From an uncultured Eubacteriales bacterium (lineage in GTDB: Bacteria > Bacillota > Clostridia > Oscillospirales > Oscillospiraceae): DNA of 50,665 nt. The stretch covers positions 1 to 50,665 of the forward strand of contig CAKTLJ010000013.1 in NCBI GenBank assembly GCA_934572535.1, given 5' to 3'. Shown here one piece after another: positions 43,002 to 50,665 of this stretch (the first letter of the stretch is position 1; each line of letters opens with the position of its first letter). The notes beneath the pieces were generated by a model, which had not been told where the DNA came from, ran no database searches, and saw nothing but the letters and a program-made list of their open reading frames with translations. The position numbers were made by a program, and so were the translations under genes.

Positions 43002-43853
43002 GTGAACAGCATCAGAAGGAAAGACCGCCGGGCGAAAAGCCCCCTGGCAGGCGGGCGCGGCCGCAACCACTTTCTCCGCAGCGGCGCCATCCTCACCGCC
43101 CTGATGGCAGCGCTCATTTTGGTGGGCTTCGTCTGGACGCCCTACGGGACCACGGAGATGTCCGGCCGGGAGAAATTCCTGCCGCCCTGTCCGCGCCATC
43201 CCTTGGGGACCGACAACTTCGGGCGCGACCTGCTCTCCAGGATCATGGAGGGCGCGGGCAGCACCTTCCTCATTGCCCTGTGTGTGGTGCTCATCGGCGG
43301 GATCATCGGCACCATCATCGGCTGCCTGACCGGCTACTTCGGCGGCGCGGCCGACCTGATCCTCATGCGGGTGTGCGACGCGATCACCGCCTTTCCCAGC
43401 ATCCTGCTGGCCCTGGTGCTCATCGCCGTCATCGGCATGGGCAAGTACCAGATCACGGTCATCCTCGGCATCCTCTTCATTCCCTCCTTCGCCCGCGTGG
43501 TGCGCGGGGAGGTGGCCAAGCAAAAGAACCTGAACTACGTGGCCTCCGCCCGCCTCATGGGGGCCAGTCACCTGCGCATCATCTTCCGCCACGTCCTGCC
43601 CAACACGGTGCAGGTCCTGCTGCCCATCCTGGCCATCGGCTTTAACAACGCCGTCCTGGCCGAGGCCAGCATGAGCTACCTGGGGGTGGGCGTGCTGCCC
43701 CCGGACGCCTCCCTGGGGCGGATGCTCTCCGAGTCCCAGACCTACCTGGGCAAGGCCCCCTGGTACGCGCTGTTCACCGGCCTGACCATCGTGCTGATGA
43801 TCCTGGGCGTGAGCCTGCTCACCGAGGGGCTCCAGCAGCGCAGAAGGAAGTAA
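43002..43853 (+). CDS. ABC transporter permease, DppC/OppC type
   Basis: A 283-residue second permease. Features: HPLGTDNFGRDLLSRIMEGAGSTF near the N-terminus, ITAFPSILLALVLIAVIGMG, and the EAA loop NYVASARLMGASHLRIIFRHVLPNTVQVLL, ending with GVGVLPPDASLGRML. It starts with GTG at 43002, seven bases after GAGGGGAGGG. Confidence 0.94.
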   Translation: MNSIRRKDRRAKSPLAGGRGRNHFLRSGAILTALMAALILVGFVWTPYGTTEMSGREKFLPPCPRHPLGTDNFGRDLLSRIMEGAGSTFLIALCVVLIGGIIGTIIGCLTGYFGGAADLILMRVCDAITAFPSILLALVLIAVIGMGKYQITVILGILFIPSFARVVRGEVAKQKNLNYVASARLMGASHLRIIFRHVLPNTVQVLLPILAIGFNNAVLAEASMSYLGVGVLPPDASLGRMLSESQTYLGKAPWYALFTGLTIVLMILGVSLLTEGLQQRRRK

Positions 43854-43886
43854 ACCGCGCGCTGCGGCGCAGAAAGGGGCAGAGAT

Positions 43887-44678
43887 ATGCTGCTAGAAAT
43901 CCAATCGCTTCGCATCCACTTCCGGGACGCGCCGGAGGGAAAGGACGCGGTGAAGGGGATCTCCTTCCACCTGGACGAGGGCGAGATCCTGGGCCTGGTG
44001 GGGGAGTCCGGCTCCGGCAAGTCGGTCACGGCCATGGCCCTGTCCAGCCTGCTCAGCCAAGCCAAGACCGAGATGACCGGGACCATCCGCTTTCAGGGCG
44101 AGGACATGCTCCGGGCCAGCCGGGAGAAGCTGCGCGCCATGCGGGGCAAGGACATCGGCGTGGTCTTCCAGGAGCCGATGACCTCCATGGACCCGGTCAT
44201 GCGCATCGGCCCCCAGATCGAGGAGGCCCTGCTGGTCCACACGGACCTCGCCCCGGCGGCGCGGAAGGCCAGGGCGCTGCAAGCCATGGCCGACGCGGAG
44301 CTGCCCGACCCGGCGACCCTGTACTACAAGTACCCCCACGAGCTGTCCGGCGGGATGCTCCAGCGGGCCATGATCGCCGCCGCCATCATCTCCGAGCCGA
44401 AGCTCCTGATCTGCGACGAGCCGACCACCGCCCTGGACGTGACGATCCAGGAGGGGATCCTGGCGCTGCTGAAAAAGATCAACCGGGAGAAGGGGACCGC
44501 CATCCTCTTCATCTCCCACAACCTCCATGTGGTGCGAAAGCTCTGCACCCGGGTGGCGGTCATGTGCAAGGGAGAGCTGGTCGAGGAGGGGGACGTGGAG
44601 CAGGTCTTCTTCCACCCCCAGCAGGACTACACCAAGCGGCTCATCGCCGCCATCCCCACCAGACGGAAGCGAGGGTGA
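43887..44678 (+). CDS. ABC transporter ATP-binding protein, DppD/OppD type
   Basis: A 263-residue ATPase: Walker [22 protein letters not shown]-loop [13 protein letters not shown], signature [16 protein letters not shown], Walker [17 protein letters not shown] and switch [12 protein letters not shown]. It ends about 20 residues after the [18 protein letters not shown] segment, with only a short C-terminal tail. It pairs with the next ATPase 4 bases downstream. Confidence 0.95.
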   Translation: MLLEIQSLRIHFRDAPEGKDAVKGISFHLDEGEILGLVGESGSGKSVTAMALSSLLSQAKTEMTGTIRFQGEDMLRASREKLRAMRGKDIGVVFQEPMTSMDPVMRIGPQIEEALLVHTDLAPAARKARALQAMADAELPDPATLYYKYPHELSGGMLQRAMIAAAIISEPKLLICDEPTTALDVTIQEGILALLKKINREKGTAILFISHNLHVVRKLCTRVAVMCKGELVEEGDVEQVFFHPQQDYTKRLIAAIPTRRKRG

Positions 44679-44682
44679 GACC

Positions 44683-45411
44683 ATGGAGCCTATCCTGGAG
44701 ATCAAAAACTTAAACAGCTTCTATCGCCAGGGCGGCAATGCCTTCACCAGGGGCAGGGCCGTCCAGGTGCTGAAAAACGTGAACGTGTGCATCGGCCGGG
44801 GCGAGGTCCTGGGCCTGGTGGGGGAGTCCGGCTCCGGCAAGTCCACCCTGGCCAAGTCCATCCTGGGCATGACCGAGTACCAGGGGCAGATCGTCCACCA
44901 CTCCCGGCGGCCCCAGATGGTCTTTCAGGACCCCTACTCCTCCCTGAACCCCGCCTTCACCATCCGGCGGATCGTGGAGGAGCCGCTGCGCATTTACGGA
45001 AAGCACACCCCCGCCCAGCGGAAGCAGCGGGTGGAGGAGATGCTGGAGGCCGTGGGCCTGGGCGCCGAATACCACGACCGCAAGCCCGCCCAGCTCTCCG
45101 GCGGCCAGCGGCAGCGGGTGTCCATCGCCGCCGCCCTCATCGTCCGGCCCAAGCTGGTGATCCTGGACGAGGCGGTCTCCGCCCTGGACGTGACCATCCA
45201 GGACCAGATCCTGGACCTGCTGATGAAGCTGCGCCGGGAGTTCGACCTGAGCTATCTCTTCATCTCCCACGACCTGAACGTCATCTACCAGTGCTGCGAC
45301 CGGGTCATCGTCATGAAAAAGGGGGAGATCGTGGAGGAGAACACCGTGGACGGCCTCTTTGACCACCCCGTTCACCCCTACACCAAGCAGCTGCTGAAGG
45401 CGGCGGAATGA
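44683..45411 (+). CDS. ABC transporter ATP-binding protein, DppF/OppF type
   Basis: A 242-residue ATPase, somewhat shorter than usual OppF (about 310): Walker [22 protein letters not shown]-loop [14 protein letters not shown], signature [16 protein letters not shown], Walker [21 protein letters not shown] and [11 protein letters not shown]. Note Asp-Glu-Ala-Val where Asp-Glu-Pro is usual, a known variant in this subfamily. The C-terminal oligopeptide-ABC extension is missing, so the protein stops at [12 protein letters not shown]. It completes the importer. Confidence 0.95.
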   Translation: MEPILEIKNLNSFYRQGGNAFTRGRAVQVLKNVNVCIGRGEVLGLVGESGSGKSTLAKSILGMTEYQGQIVHHSRRPQMVFQDPYSSLNPAFTIRRIVEEPLRIYGKHTPAQRKQRVEEMLEAVGLGAEYHDRKPAQLSGGQRQRVSIAAALIVRPKLVILDEAVSALDVTIQDQILDLLMKLRREFDLSYLFISHDLNVIYQCCDRVIVMKKGEIVEENTVDGLFDHPVHPYTKQLLKAAE

Positions 45412-45475
45412 CTGCGCTCTGCCGGACAGGTGCGCCGCTGCGCCCCCGCGCCTTCGCGAAAGGAGAAGGATACCT

Positions 45476-46942
45476 ATGAATCAAGTCTGGAAACGAGCGG
45501 CGGCCACCGGCCTGACGCTCTGCCTGTCGCTGACCCTCCTGGCCGTACCGGCCCAGGCCGCCCAGAGCGGCCAGGCCCCCGCCCTGACCCAGGAGCACGT
45601 TCCCTACGTGCAGGGCTTCCCCGAGGGGACCTTCCAGCCCGACACCCAGCTCACCCGCGCCCAGGCGGCGCAGATGGTCTGCCGTCTGCTGGCCGACCCC
45701 AACGGCGGCAGCGGCGGCTGCTCCTACCAGGACGTGCCCGCCGACCAGTGGTACGCCCAGGCGGTCACCGCCCTGTGTCGGCTGGGCCTTTTTGACGACG
45801 GCGCGGCCTTCCGCCCCAACGACGTCATCACCCGCGCCGAGTTCGTGGACCTGCTGGTCCGCCTGCGGCCCGAGGCCGCGGGCACGGCCTCCTTCTCCGA
45901 CGTGCCCGCCGGGCACTGGGCGGCCAGGCAGATCGGCGCGGCGGTGGCGCTGGGCTGGATCAACGGCTATCCCGACGGCACCTTCGGCCCGGAGAAGGGC
46001 CTGACCCGCGCGGAGGTCTGCGCGGTGGTCAACCGCGTGACCGAGCGCCGGGGCGACGCCGCCCAGGCGGACCGGGTCATGACCCTGGGCCTGTATGCCG
46101 ACGTGGCCCCCGGCCACTGGGCGGCCCGCACCATCGCCGAGGCCTCCGTGCCCCACACGCCCAACGGGACGGGGGAGAACGAGACCTGGTCCGGGGTGGA
46201 CCTGACGACCCTGCGCTTCGCGCCCGGCATCCACGCCGTGGGCGAGCAGCTCTACTGCGTGGACCGCGCGGGCAAGCTGGCCGTCAACACCGCGGTGGGC
46301 GCCTACCGCGCCGACGCGACCGGCGCGCTGACCCAGACCGCCGCGGCCTACCAGATGACCAACGTGCCCTATTACAGCCAGATCGACGACCTCTACGCCT
46401 GGGTGGGCTGCGAGTCCGTGGCCGCCTTCACGGGCCTGCGGGCCAAGGGCTACGCGGAGAAGGTGGCGCTGAAGACCTTCGTCACCGACCAGCCCCGCGC
46501 CAAGGCCGACCCGGAGAAGGGCTTCGTGGGGGACCCCTTCACCCCGGACCGGACGAAGAAGACCCGCACCACCATCTACCCCGCCAAGCTGGCGGAGTAC
46601 GCCAACGGCTACTGCGGCGGCGAGACGCCCTGCGCCGACTTCAGGGGGACGAGCCTGGCCGAGCTCCAGCGGGAGCTGCTGGCGGGCAACTGCGTGGTGG
46701 CCTACATGACCCTCTGGTGGGCGGCGCCGGAGTACCGCAGCTACCGCATCGAGGGCAGCGACCAGTGGCTGGTGAGCAACAACCACGCCGTCCTGGTCTG
46801 CGGCTATGACCCGGCCAAGGGCTACCTGGTCTCCGACCCGTACAACTACTACAACCGGGGCCAGGTCCACCAGTACTGGGAGCCTGCCAGCGTCTTTGAG
46901 CCGATCTGGAACGAGCGCAAGGTGGGCATGGTCATTCGCTGA
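45476..46942 (+). CDS. SLH-anchored C39-like cysteine peptidase
   Basis: A 488-residue exported protein: signal peptide (to AQA near 28), three SLH repeats (QGFPEGTFQPDTQLTRAQA; FDDGAAFRPNDVITRAEF; NGYPDGTFGPEKGLTRAEV) in residues 40-225, and a C-terminal peptidase_C39_2-like domain. Its probable catalytic set is Cys in WVGCESVAAFTGLRAKG, His in NNHAVLVCGYD and Asp in LVSDPYNY, preceded by the usual NVPYYSQ. This suggests a cell-surface protease or cross-link hydrolase. It lies 64 bases after the peptide importer, has its own AAAGGAGAAGG, and may feed it with peptides. Confidence 0.88.
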   Translation: MNQVWKRAAATGLTLCLSLTLLAVPAQAAQSGQAPALTQEHVPYVQGFPEGTFQPDTQLTRAQAAQMVCRLLADPNGGSGGCSYQDVPADQWYAQAVTALCRLGLFDDGAAFRPNDVITRAEFVDLLVRLRPEAAGTASFSDVPAGHWAARQIGAAVALGWINGYPDGTFGPEKGLTRAEVCAVVNRVTERRGDAAQADRVMTLGLYADVAPGHWAARTIAEASVPHTPNGTGENETWSGVDLTTLRFAPGIHAVGEQLYCVDRAGKLAVNTAVGAYRADATGALTQTAAAYQMTNVPYYSQIDDLYAWVGCESVAAFTGLRAKGYAEKVALKTFVTDQPRAKADPEKGFVGDPFTPDRTKKTRTTIYPAKLAEYANGYCGGETPCADFRGTSLAELQRELLAGNCVVAYMTLWWAAPEYRSYRIEGSDQWLVSNNHAVLVCGYDPAKGYLVSDPYNYYNRGQVHQYWEPASVFEPIWNERKVGMVIR

Positions 46943-46963
46943 GCGCCGCTGGTTTGAGAAACG

Positions 46964-46998
46964 GAGCCGTCCCGCCCGCGCGGGGCGGCTCGTTTTTT
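46964..46998 (+). terminator. Terminator after the SLH-C39 gene
   Basis: GAGCCG-CCCGC / GCGGG-CGGCTC with one mismatch and a TTTTTT end. Confidence 0.9.
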
Positions 46999-47006
46999 GA
47001 AAGCTC

Positions 47007-47035
47007 TTGACACCCTCGCCGGGGCGTGTTAATAT
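47007..47035 (+). promoter_or_regulatory. Promoter of the cysE-cysS operon
   Basis: TTGACA (47007-47012), 17 bp, TAATAT (47030-47035), just before the T-box leader. Confidence 0.9.
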
Positions 47036-47042
47036 ACTGTTA

Positions 47043-47285
47043 CTGTAGACAATTGCATCTCGTGTTGAACGGGAAGAGTACCGGGTCAGAAGCGGACAGA
47101 GAGGGGCGGCCACCGACTGCAAGCCGCCCTGCGTGGAGGCCTGGGAACGTGCGCCCGGGAGCGAGGGGGATGCAGACGCCCCCCGGTTTGGCACCGTTAC
47201 CGGCCCTTTGAGTGATAAAAAAGAGTGGAACCGCGATCGAACAGTCGCCTCTTGACCCGCTGTGGGCGAGAGGGGACTTTTTCTT
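47043..47285 (+). promoter_or_regulatory. T-box riboswitch leader, cysteine-specific
   Basis: Stem I carries AGAGTA (47075-47080), a nearby AGAGAG and the specifier TGC (Cys) at 47118-47120 in CCGACTGCAAG. The T-box AGAGTGGAACCGCG is at 47222-47235. The terminator AGTC-CCTCT / AGAGG-GACT with a T-run is at 47243-47285. Uncharged tRNA-Cys pairing with TGC and the NCCA-binding bulge would favour the antiterminator and switch on cysE-cysS. Confidence 0.93.
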
Positions 47286-47326
47286 TTGCCCACCCCCATT
47301 TTGAATTTTGTGAGGTGACCCGGATT

Positions 47327-48034
47327 TTGTCCCATCTGTTTGAGACCCTCGGGGCCTACCAGGCCCGCGACCCGGCGGCCCGGAGCAAGCTGGAGGTCTT
47401 CCTCCTCTACCCCGGCGTTCACGCCACCATCAACCACCGCATTGCCCACGTCTGTTACCGCCACAACCTGAAATTCCTGGCCCGCGCCATCTCCCAGTGG
47501 AGCCGCTTCTGGACCGGCATCGAGATCCACCCCGGGGCCAGGATCGGCCGCCGCTTCGTCATCGACCACGGCATGGGCATCGTCATCGGCGAGACCGCCG
47601 AGATCGGCGACGACTGCCTCATCTACCATGGCGTGACCCTGGGCGGCACCGGCAAGGACAAGGGCAAGCGCCACCCCACCCTGGGCAACAACGTCCTGGT
47701 GGGCAACGGCGCGCGCATCCTCGGCCCCTTCAAGGTGGGTGACAACGCCCGCATCGCCGCCGGTTCCGTGGTCCTCAGCGAGGTCCCGCCCGACAGCACG
47801 GCCGTGGGCGTGCCCGCCCAGGTGGTCCGGGTCCACGGTCAGTCCGTCCACTTCGCCGACGACGTGGACCAGATCAACGTGGAAAACCCCGTGCTGGAAA
47901 AGCTGGCGGCCATGTCCTCCCGCCTGGAGCTTGTGGAAAAGCTGCTGGACGAACAGTATTGGAAGGAAAACCCCATGCACGACCACCGCGCCGAAGCCAA
48001 CGAAAAAGGAGAAGAAGATCATGCAACTGTATAA
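47327..48034 (+). CDS. cysE: Serine O-acetyltransferase
   Basis: A 235-residue enzyme that makes O-acetylserine from serine and acetyl-CoA, the precursor of cysteine. Seen: ARDPAARSKLEVFLLYPGVHAT, HRIAH, IEIHPGARIGRRFVIDHGMGIVIGETAEIGDD (left-handed helix, catalytic Asp-His in DHG), YHGVTLGGTG and KRHPTLGNNVLVG. No ATG is available; TTG at 47327 has TGAGGTGA eight bases before, and GTG at 47315 is the alternative. The T-box lies directly upstream. Its end overlaps cysS by 14 bases. Confidence 0.93.
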   Translation: MSHLFETLGAYQARDPAARSKLEVFLLYPGVHATINHRIAHVCYRHNLKFLARAISQWSRFWTGIEIHPGARIGRRFVIDHGMGIVIGETAEIGDDCLIYHGVTLGGTGKDKGKRHPTLGNNVLVGNGARILGPFKVGDNARIAAGSVVLSEVPPDSTAVGVPAQVVRVHGQSVHFADDVDQINVENPVLEKLAAMSSRLELVEKLLDEQYWKENPMHDHRAEANEKGEEDHATV

Positions 48035-49466
48035 TTCTGCGACCCGCAAAAAGGAAGCCTTCCAGACCCACACCCCCGGCCATGTGGAGATGTACACCTG
48101 CGGCCCCACGGTCTACCACTTTGCCCACATCGGCAACCTGCGCTCCTACATCATGGAGGACGTGCTGGAGAAATACCTGCGCTACGCCGGATACGACGTG
48201 AACCGCGTGATGAACATCACCGATGTGGGCCACCTGACCAGCGACGCCGACGAGGGCGAGGACAAGATGCTCAAGGGCGCCAAGCGGGAGAACAAGACCG
48301 TCATGGACATCGCCAGGTTCTACACCGACGCCTTCTTTGCCGACTGCAAAAAGCTGAACATCAAGACCCCCGACGTGGTCCAGCCCGCCACCGGCCTGAT
48401 CGGCGACTATATCCACATCGTCTCCACCCTGATCGACAAGGGGTACGCCTACTTCGCCGGGGGCAACGTCTACTTCGACACCGCCAAGCTGGACCGCTAC
48501 TATATCTTCAACGACCACAACGAGGACGACCTGGCCGTGGGCGTCCGGGAGGGCGTGGAGGAGGACGTCAACAAGCGCAACAAGAACGACTTCGTCCTCT
48601 GGTTCACCAAGTCCAAGTTCGAGGACCAGGCGCTGAAATGGGACTCTCCCTGGGGCGTGGGCTACCCCGGCTGGCACATTGAGTGCTCCGGCATCTCCAT
48701 GAAGTACAACGGCGAGTACCTCGACCTGCACTGCGGCGGCATCGACAACGCCTTCCCCCACCACACGAACGAGATCGCCCAGTCCGAGGCCTACCTGGGC
48801 CACCCCTGGTGCCCCCAGTGGTTCCACGTCCACCACCTGAACACCAACGACGGCAAGATGTCCAAGTCCAAGGGCGAGTTCCTCACCGTCTCCCTGCTGG
48901 AGGAAAAGGGCTACGACCCGCTGGTCTACCGGATGTTCTGCCTCCAGAGCCACTACCGCAAGGGCCTGGTCTTCACCTGGGAGAACCTGGACAACGCCGT
49001 GGGCACCTACAACAAGCTCATCGGCCGCATCGCCAACCTCAAGCCCGGCGGCGCGGTGGACGAGGCCGCGGCCCAGGCGCTGAAGGACAAGTTCTGCGCC
49101 GCCCTGGACAACGACCTGAACACCGCCCAGGCCATGACCGCCGTGTACGACGCGCTGAAGGCCAAGACCGATGACGCGACCAAGCTGGCCGTGCTGGGCG
49201 ACTTCGACCGGGTGCTGAGCCTGGACCTGCTGGCCAAGGCCGAGGCCAAGCGCCAGGAGAACGAAAAGGCCGCCGCGGCCAAGCGCGCCGGGGGCTACAC
49301 CATCCTGGGCGAGGGCGACCCGGCCATCGACGCCCTGGTCATGCAGCGCTACGAGGCCAAGAAGGCCAAGAACTTCGCCGAGGCCGACCGCATCCGCGAC
49401 GCGCTGAAGGCGCAGGGGATCGAGATCACCGACGTCCCCGGCGGCGCGAAGTGGAGCAGAGGATAA
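48021..49466 (+). CDS. cysS: Cysteinyl-tRNA synthetase
   Basis: A 481-residue class I synthetase of usual length that charges tRNA-Cys. Zinc and ATP motifs: MYTCGPTVYHFAHIGNLRS (HIGH variant HIGN), WHIECSGISMKY and HCGGIDNAFPHHTNEIAQSEA (zinc ligands), and KMSKSKGEF. A C-terminal anticodon-binding domain is present. AAAGGAGAAG precedes the ATG at 48021, within the end of cysE. Co-regulation by the T-box adjusts both supply and charging. Confidence 0.97.
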   Translation: MQLYNSATRKKEAFQTHTPGHVEMYTCGPTVYHFAHIGNLRSYIMEDVLEKYLRYAGYDVNRVMNITDVGHLTSDADEGEDKMLKGAKRENKTVMDIARFYTDAFFADCKKLNIKTPDVVQPATGLIGDYIHIVSTLIDKGYAYFAGGNVYFDTAKLDRYYIFNDHNEDDLAVGVREGVEEDVNKRNKNDFVLWFTKSKFEDQALKWDSPWGVGYPGWHIECSGISMKYNGEYLDLHCGGIDNAFPHHTNEIAQSEAYLGHPWCPQWFHVHHLNTNDGKMSKSKGEFLTVSLLEEKGYDPLVYRMFCLQSHYRKGLVFTWENLDNAVGTYNKLIGRIANLKPGGAVDEAAAQALKDKFCAALDNDLNTAQAMTAVYDALKAKTDDATKLAVLGDFDRVLSLDLLAKAEAKRQENEKAAAAKRAGGYTILGEGDPAIDALVMQRYEAKKAKNFAEADRIRDALKAQGIEITDVPGGAKWSRG

Positions 49467-49467
49467 G

Positions 49468-49487
49468 GCCCCCGTCAACGCGGGGGC
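49468..49487 (+). terminator. Terminator after cysS
   Basis: GCCCCCG / CGGGGGC, a short GC-rich stem two bases after the stop codon, without a T-run. Confidence 0.55.
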
Positions 49488-49527
49488 TTGCTCCCGCCGG
49501 GGCAGGAGCTAAAAAATCAGACGGCCC

Positions 49528-49556
49528 TTGACAAAGGGCCGCCTGAACGCTATACT
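49528..49556 (+). promoter_or_regulatory. Promoter of the candidate antitoxin RNA
   Basis: TTGACA (49528-49533), exactly 17 bp, TATACT (49551-49556), pointing towards the toxin gene from its 3' side. Confidence 0.8.
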
Positions 49557-49562
49557 AGAACC

Positions 49563-49650
49563 AGAAGGAGCGCTGACCACGGTCAGCCCCCATAAGGCTT
49601 TATTTAAGACAAATAAACCGTCCGGTGGCAGCCGGGCGGTTTACTTTTTT
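49563..49650 (+). ncRNA. Candidate RNA antitoxin, about 88 nt
   Basis: A short plus-strand transcript from the promoter above to the shared terminator (TAAACCGTCCGG / CCGGGCGGTTTA, 49614-49643, then TTTTTT). It has no gene. It contains the palindrome GCTGACC-AC-GGTCAGC (49572-49587) followed by CCCCCAU, which could pair with the toxin's GGGGG Shine-Dalgarno. It is complementary to the 3' end of the toxin mRNA through the terminator, as in convergent par/Fst-type and TxpA/RatA-type type I systems. Confidence 0.6.
49614..49650. terminator. Bidirectional terminator shared by toxin and antitoxin
   Basis: A 12-bp stem with one G-T pair and a 6-nt loop. The toxin stop codon forms the first pairs of the stem on the minus strand; T-runs lie on both sides. 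Confidence 0.8.
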
Positions 49651-49730
49651 CGTGAATGAAACACGAGAATGACCGTAAGCAATACGATGGTATACTGAAA
49701 GAGATCAGAATACGTGACAAAATTACTCAT
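49641..49730 (-). CDS. Small membrane peptide, putative type I toxin (holin-like toxin family)
   Basis: A 29-residue peptide: a short polar start (MSNFVTYSDLFQ), one hydrophobic membrane span (YTIVLLTVILVFH) and a basic end (SRKK). This is the plan of the putative holin-like toxins and TxpA/Fst-type peptides that depolarise the membrane. GAGGGGGTGA lies 5 bases before the ATG. A longer upstream frame to 49883 has no ribosome site. The leader can form ACGGGGG/CCCCCGT (49754-49786), or the CCCCC can mask the ribosome site; hidden sites of this kind are typical of type I toxins. Confidence 0.7.
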   Translation of the reverse strand: MSNFVTYSDLFQYTIVLLTVILVFHSRKK

Positions 49731-49839
49731 GCCATCACCCCCTCTCCGAAGAGATCGGACGGGGGCAAAAAGTATGTACCCCCGTAAAAACAAGGGGCCG
49801 CCATAGGCCGGCAACGGCTTCTGGGTGTATAGTAAGGTT

Positions 49840-49868
49840 AGGGTAGCATACTTTGGCGGAGATTGCAA
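49840..49868 (-). promoter_or_regulatory. Promoter of the toxin gene
   Basis: Minus strand: TTGCAA (49868-49863), 17 bp, TACCCT (49845-49840) with TGC before it, an extended -10. Confidence 0.5.
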
Positions 49869-49955
49869 GAATTTGACGAACACTCCCAGAGGGGGAGGTA
49901 AGGGGGAACGGCTGACGCCCGAATGTTACAGTTATGTTTCAAATGGCGGGATTTC

Positions 49956-49984
49956 TTGACACGGGAAAACTTCCTGTGTAAAAT
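49956..49984 (+). promoter_or_regulatory. Strong promoter of the S-layer protein gene
   Basis: Consensus TTGACA (49956-49961), 17 bp, TAAAAT (49979-49984). Confidence 0.85.
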
Positions 49985-49990
49985 GCCAGT

Positions 49991-50119
49991 GTAGAAAAGC
50001 AAAAGAAGCGCGCTTCTTTTGTGTTTCCCTTGCGGGAAACACAATGGCTTTTCCTCACCATGGCATAACGTCCGGCGCGCGCCGGGCTTTATGTAAATAT
50101 TTTAAGGGAGGTAATTCCT
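49991..50119 (+). promoter_or_regulatory. Structured 5' leader of the S-layer gene
   Basis: A leader of about 130 nt with hairpins AAAAGAAGC/GCTTCTTTT (50001-50020) and GTGTTTCCC/GGGAAACAC (50021-50042), then an unstructured AT-rich stretch and AAGGGAGGT. Such leaders stabilise abundant S-layer mRNAs in other bacteria; here this is inference. Confidence 0.6.
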
Positions 50120-50665
50120 ATGAGAAACCTTAAAAAGGTTCTTAGCCTGGTGCTCTGCATGGCTGTGATGATGTCCGTCATGGTCGTGGGCGCAGGCGCA
50201 GCGTTCAAGGATCAGGAAAAGATCAAGAACGCTGAGGCCGTTGATGCTTGCTCTGCACTGAACATCATCAACGGTTACACCGACGGTTCCTTCAAGCCCG
50301 AAGGCACCATCACCCGCGCAGAGGCATGCAAGATGATCTGCGTGGCGCTGAACGGCGGCAAGGAGCCCGCACTGGGCACCAACGCTACCCCCACTTTCAG
50401 CGACGTGCGCGGCACTTCCGCCAAGTGGGCTGAGGGCTACATCGAGTCCTGCGTGAGCCAGGGCATCGTGGCCGGTATTGGCGGCGGCAAGTTCGACCCC
50501 AACGGCAACCTGACCGGCTCCCAGTTCGCCAAGATGCTGCTGATCGCCCTGGGCTACAAGGCTGACAAGCAGGGCTACGTCGGCGCTGCCTGGGAAGTGA
50601 ACGTCAACGTGGACGCTTCCGCCAAGGGCCTGTACGCTGACCTGGCTGGCATGGACCCCTCCAAG
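50120..50665 (+). CDS. S-layer protein with SLH repeats, partial (C-terminus off the window)
   Basis: The first 182 residues of a surface protein; it is still open at the last base. A signal peptide (MRNLKKVLSLVLCMAVMMSV...GAGA, cleaved near 27) is followed by SLH-type repeats: NGYTDGSFKPEGTITRAEACKM and AGIGGGKFDPNGNLTGSQFAKM, with FSDVRGTSAKWAEGYI between. The strong promoter, structured leader, AAGGGAGGT site and T-ending or A-ending codons that differ from the GC-rich neighbours are signs of a very abundant protein, so this is probably the major S-layer protein. Confidence 0.9.
   Translation, partial: MRNLKKVLSLVLCMAVMMSVMVVGAGAAFKDQEKIKNAEAVDACSALNIINGYTDGSFKPEGTITRAEACKMICVALNGGKEPALGTNATPTFSDVRGTSAKWAEGYIESCVSQGIVAGIGGGKFDPNGNLTGSQFAKMLLIALGYKADKQGYVGAAWEVNVNVDASAKGLYADLAGMDPSK

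Noticed and set aside
47225..47326. Longer cysE reading frame starting inside the leader
   Set aside because: It would begin inside the T-box antiterminator and cross the terminator stem; the TTG or GTG after the terminator with TGAGGTGA fits better.
45311..48109. A 932-codon minus-strand open frame across the SLH-C39, T-box and cysE region
   Set aside because: It spans a T-box and known genes on the other strand and its translation has no recognisable domain.

Overview
The window looks like chromosomal DNA from a high-GC member of the Clostridia (Oscillospiraceae-type gut Firmicute, in the style of Flavonifractor, Lawsonibacter or Intestinimonas). Evidence: strong AAGGAGG ribosome sites, classic TTGACA-N17-TATAAT promoters, a cysteine T-box leader, S-layer-homology (SLH) surface proteins, DUF2325/DUF3793 genes, a MecI/MecR1-type pair and a fused folB-folK gene. 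The species assignment is inference.

Layout. (1) 1-3.4 kb is visibly AT-richer than the rest and looks acquired: an edge-truncated Vat-like acetyltransferase, then a compact regulator - EcoRI-family adenine methylase - DUF262/HNH cassette, ending beside a tRNA-Arg(CCT) gene with a degenerate second copy of that tRNA's 3' part between them. (2) 3.6-8.2 kb: degV and a complete folate operon folC-folE-folP-folBK. (3) 8.3-12.3 kb, minus strand: AEC transporter, a GntR(YtrA)-ABC operon with a perfect operator, and DUF2325-DUF3793 behind two DtxR-like boxes. (4) 12.4-20.6 kb: membrane glycosyltransferase, MATE pump, Cys-rich protein, acetate transporter, G5-M23 peptidase divergent from an XRE regulator, and lepA. 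(5) 20.8-30.1 kb: one long plus-strand run: HD protein, DEAD-box helicase, phosphoesterase, azlCD, mnmG, MBL, mnmA, MBL. (6) 30.1-40 kb: MecR1/MecI-like pair, RlmI-like methylase, HAD phosphatase, SLH/Cna-B surface protein, pyridoxal kinase, a gene-free stretch with a candidate small RNA and a hairpin cluster, and an NTF2-like/SDR pair. (7) 40.3-46.9 kb: complete oligopeptide-type ABC operon followed by an SLH-C39 surface protein. (8) 47-50.7 kb: T-box(Cys)-cysE-cysS, a candidate type I toxin-antitoxin locus missed by ordinary gene calling, and the start of a strongly expressed S-layer protein cut by the window end.

Most genes form coherent operons: folate synthesis; tRNA wobble-uridine modification (mnmG and mnmA with two paralogous metallo-beta-lactamase-fold proteins); peptide import; and cysteine supply plus charging under one T-box. 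The best candidates for something new are the methylase/DUF262-HNH cassette at 0.6-3.1 kb, the antisense-type toxin locus at 49.5-49.85 kb, and the structured intergenic region at 38.1-38.8 kb.
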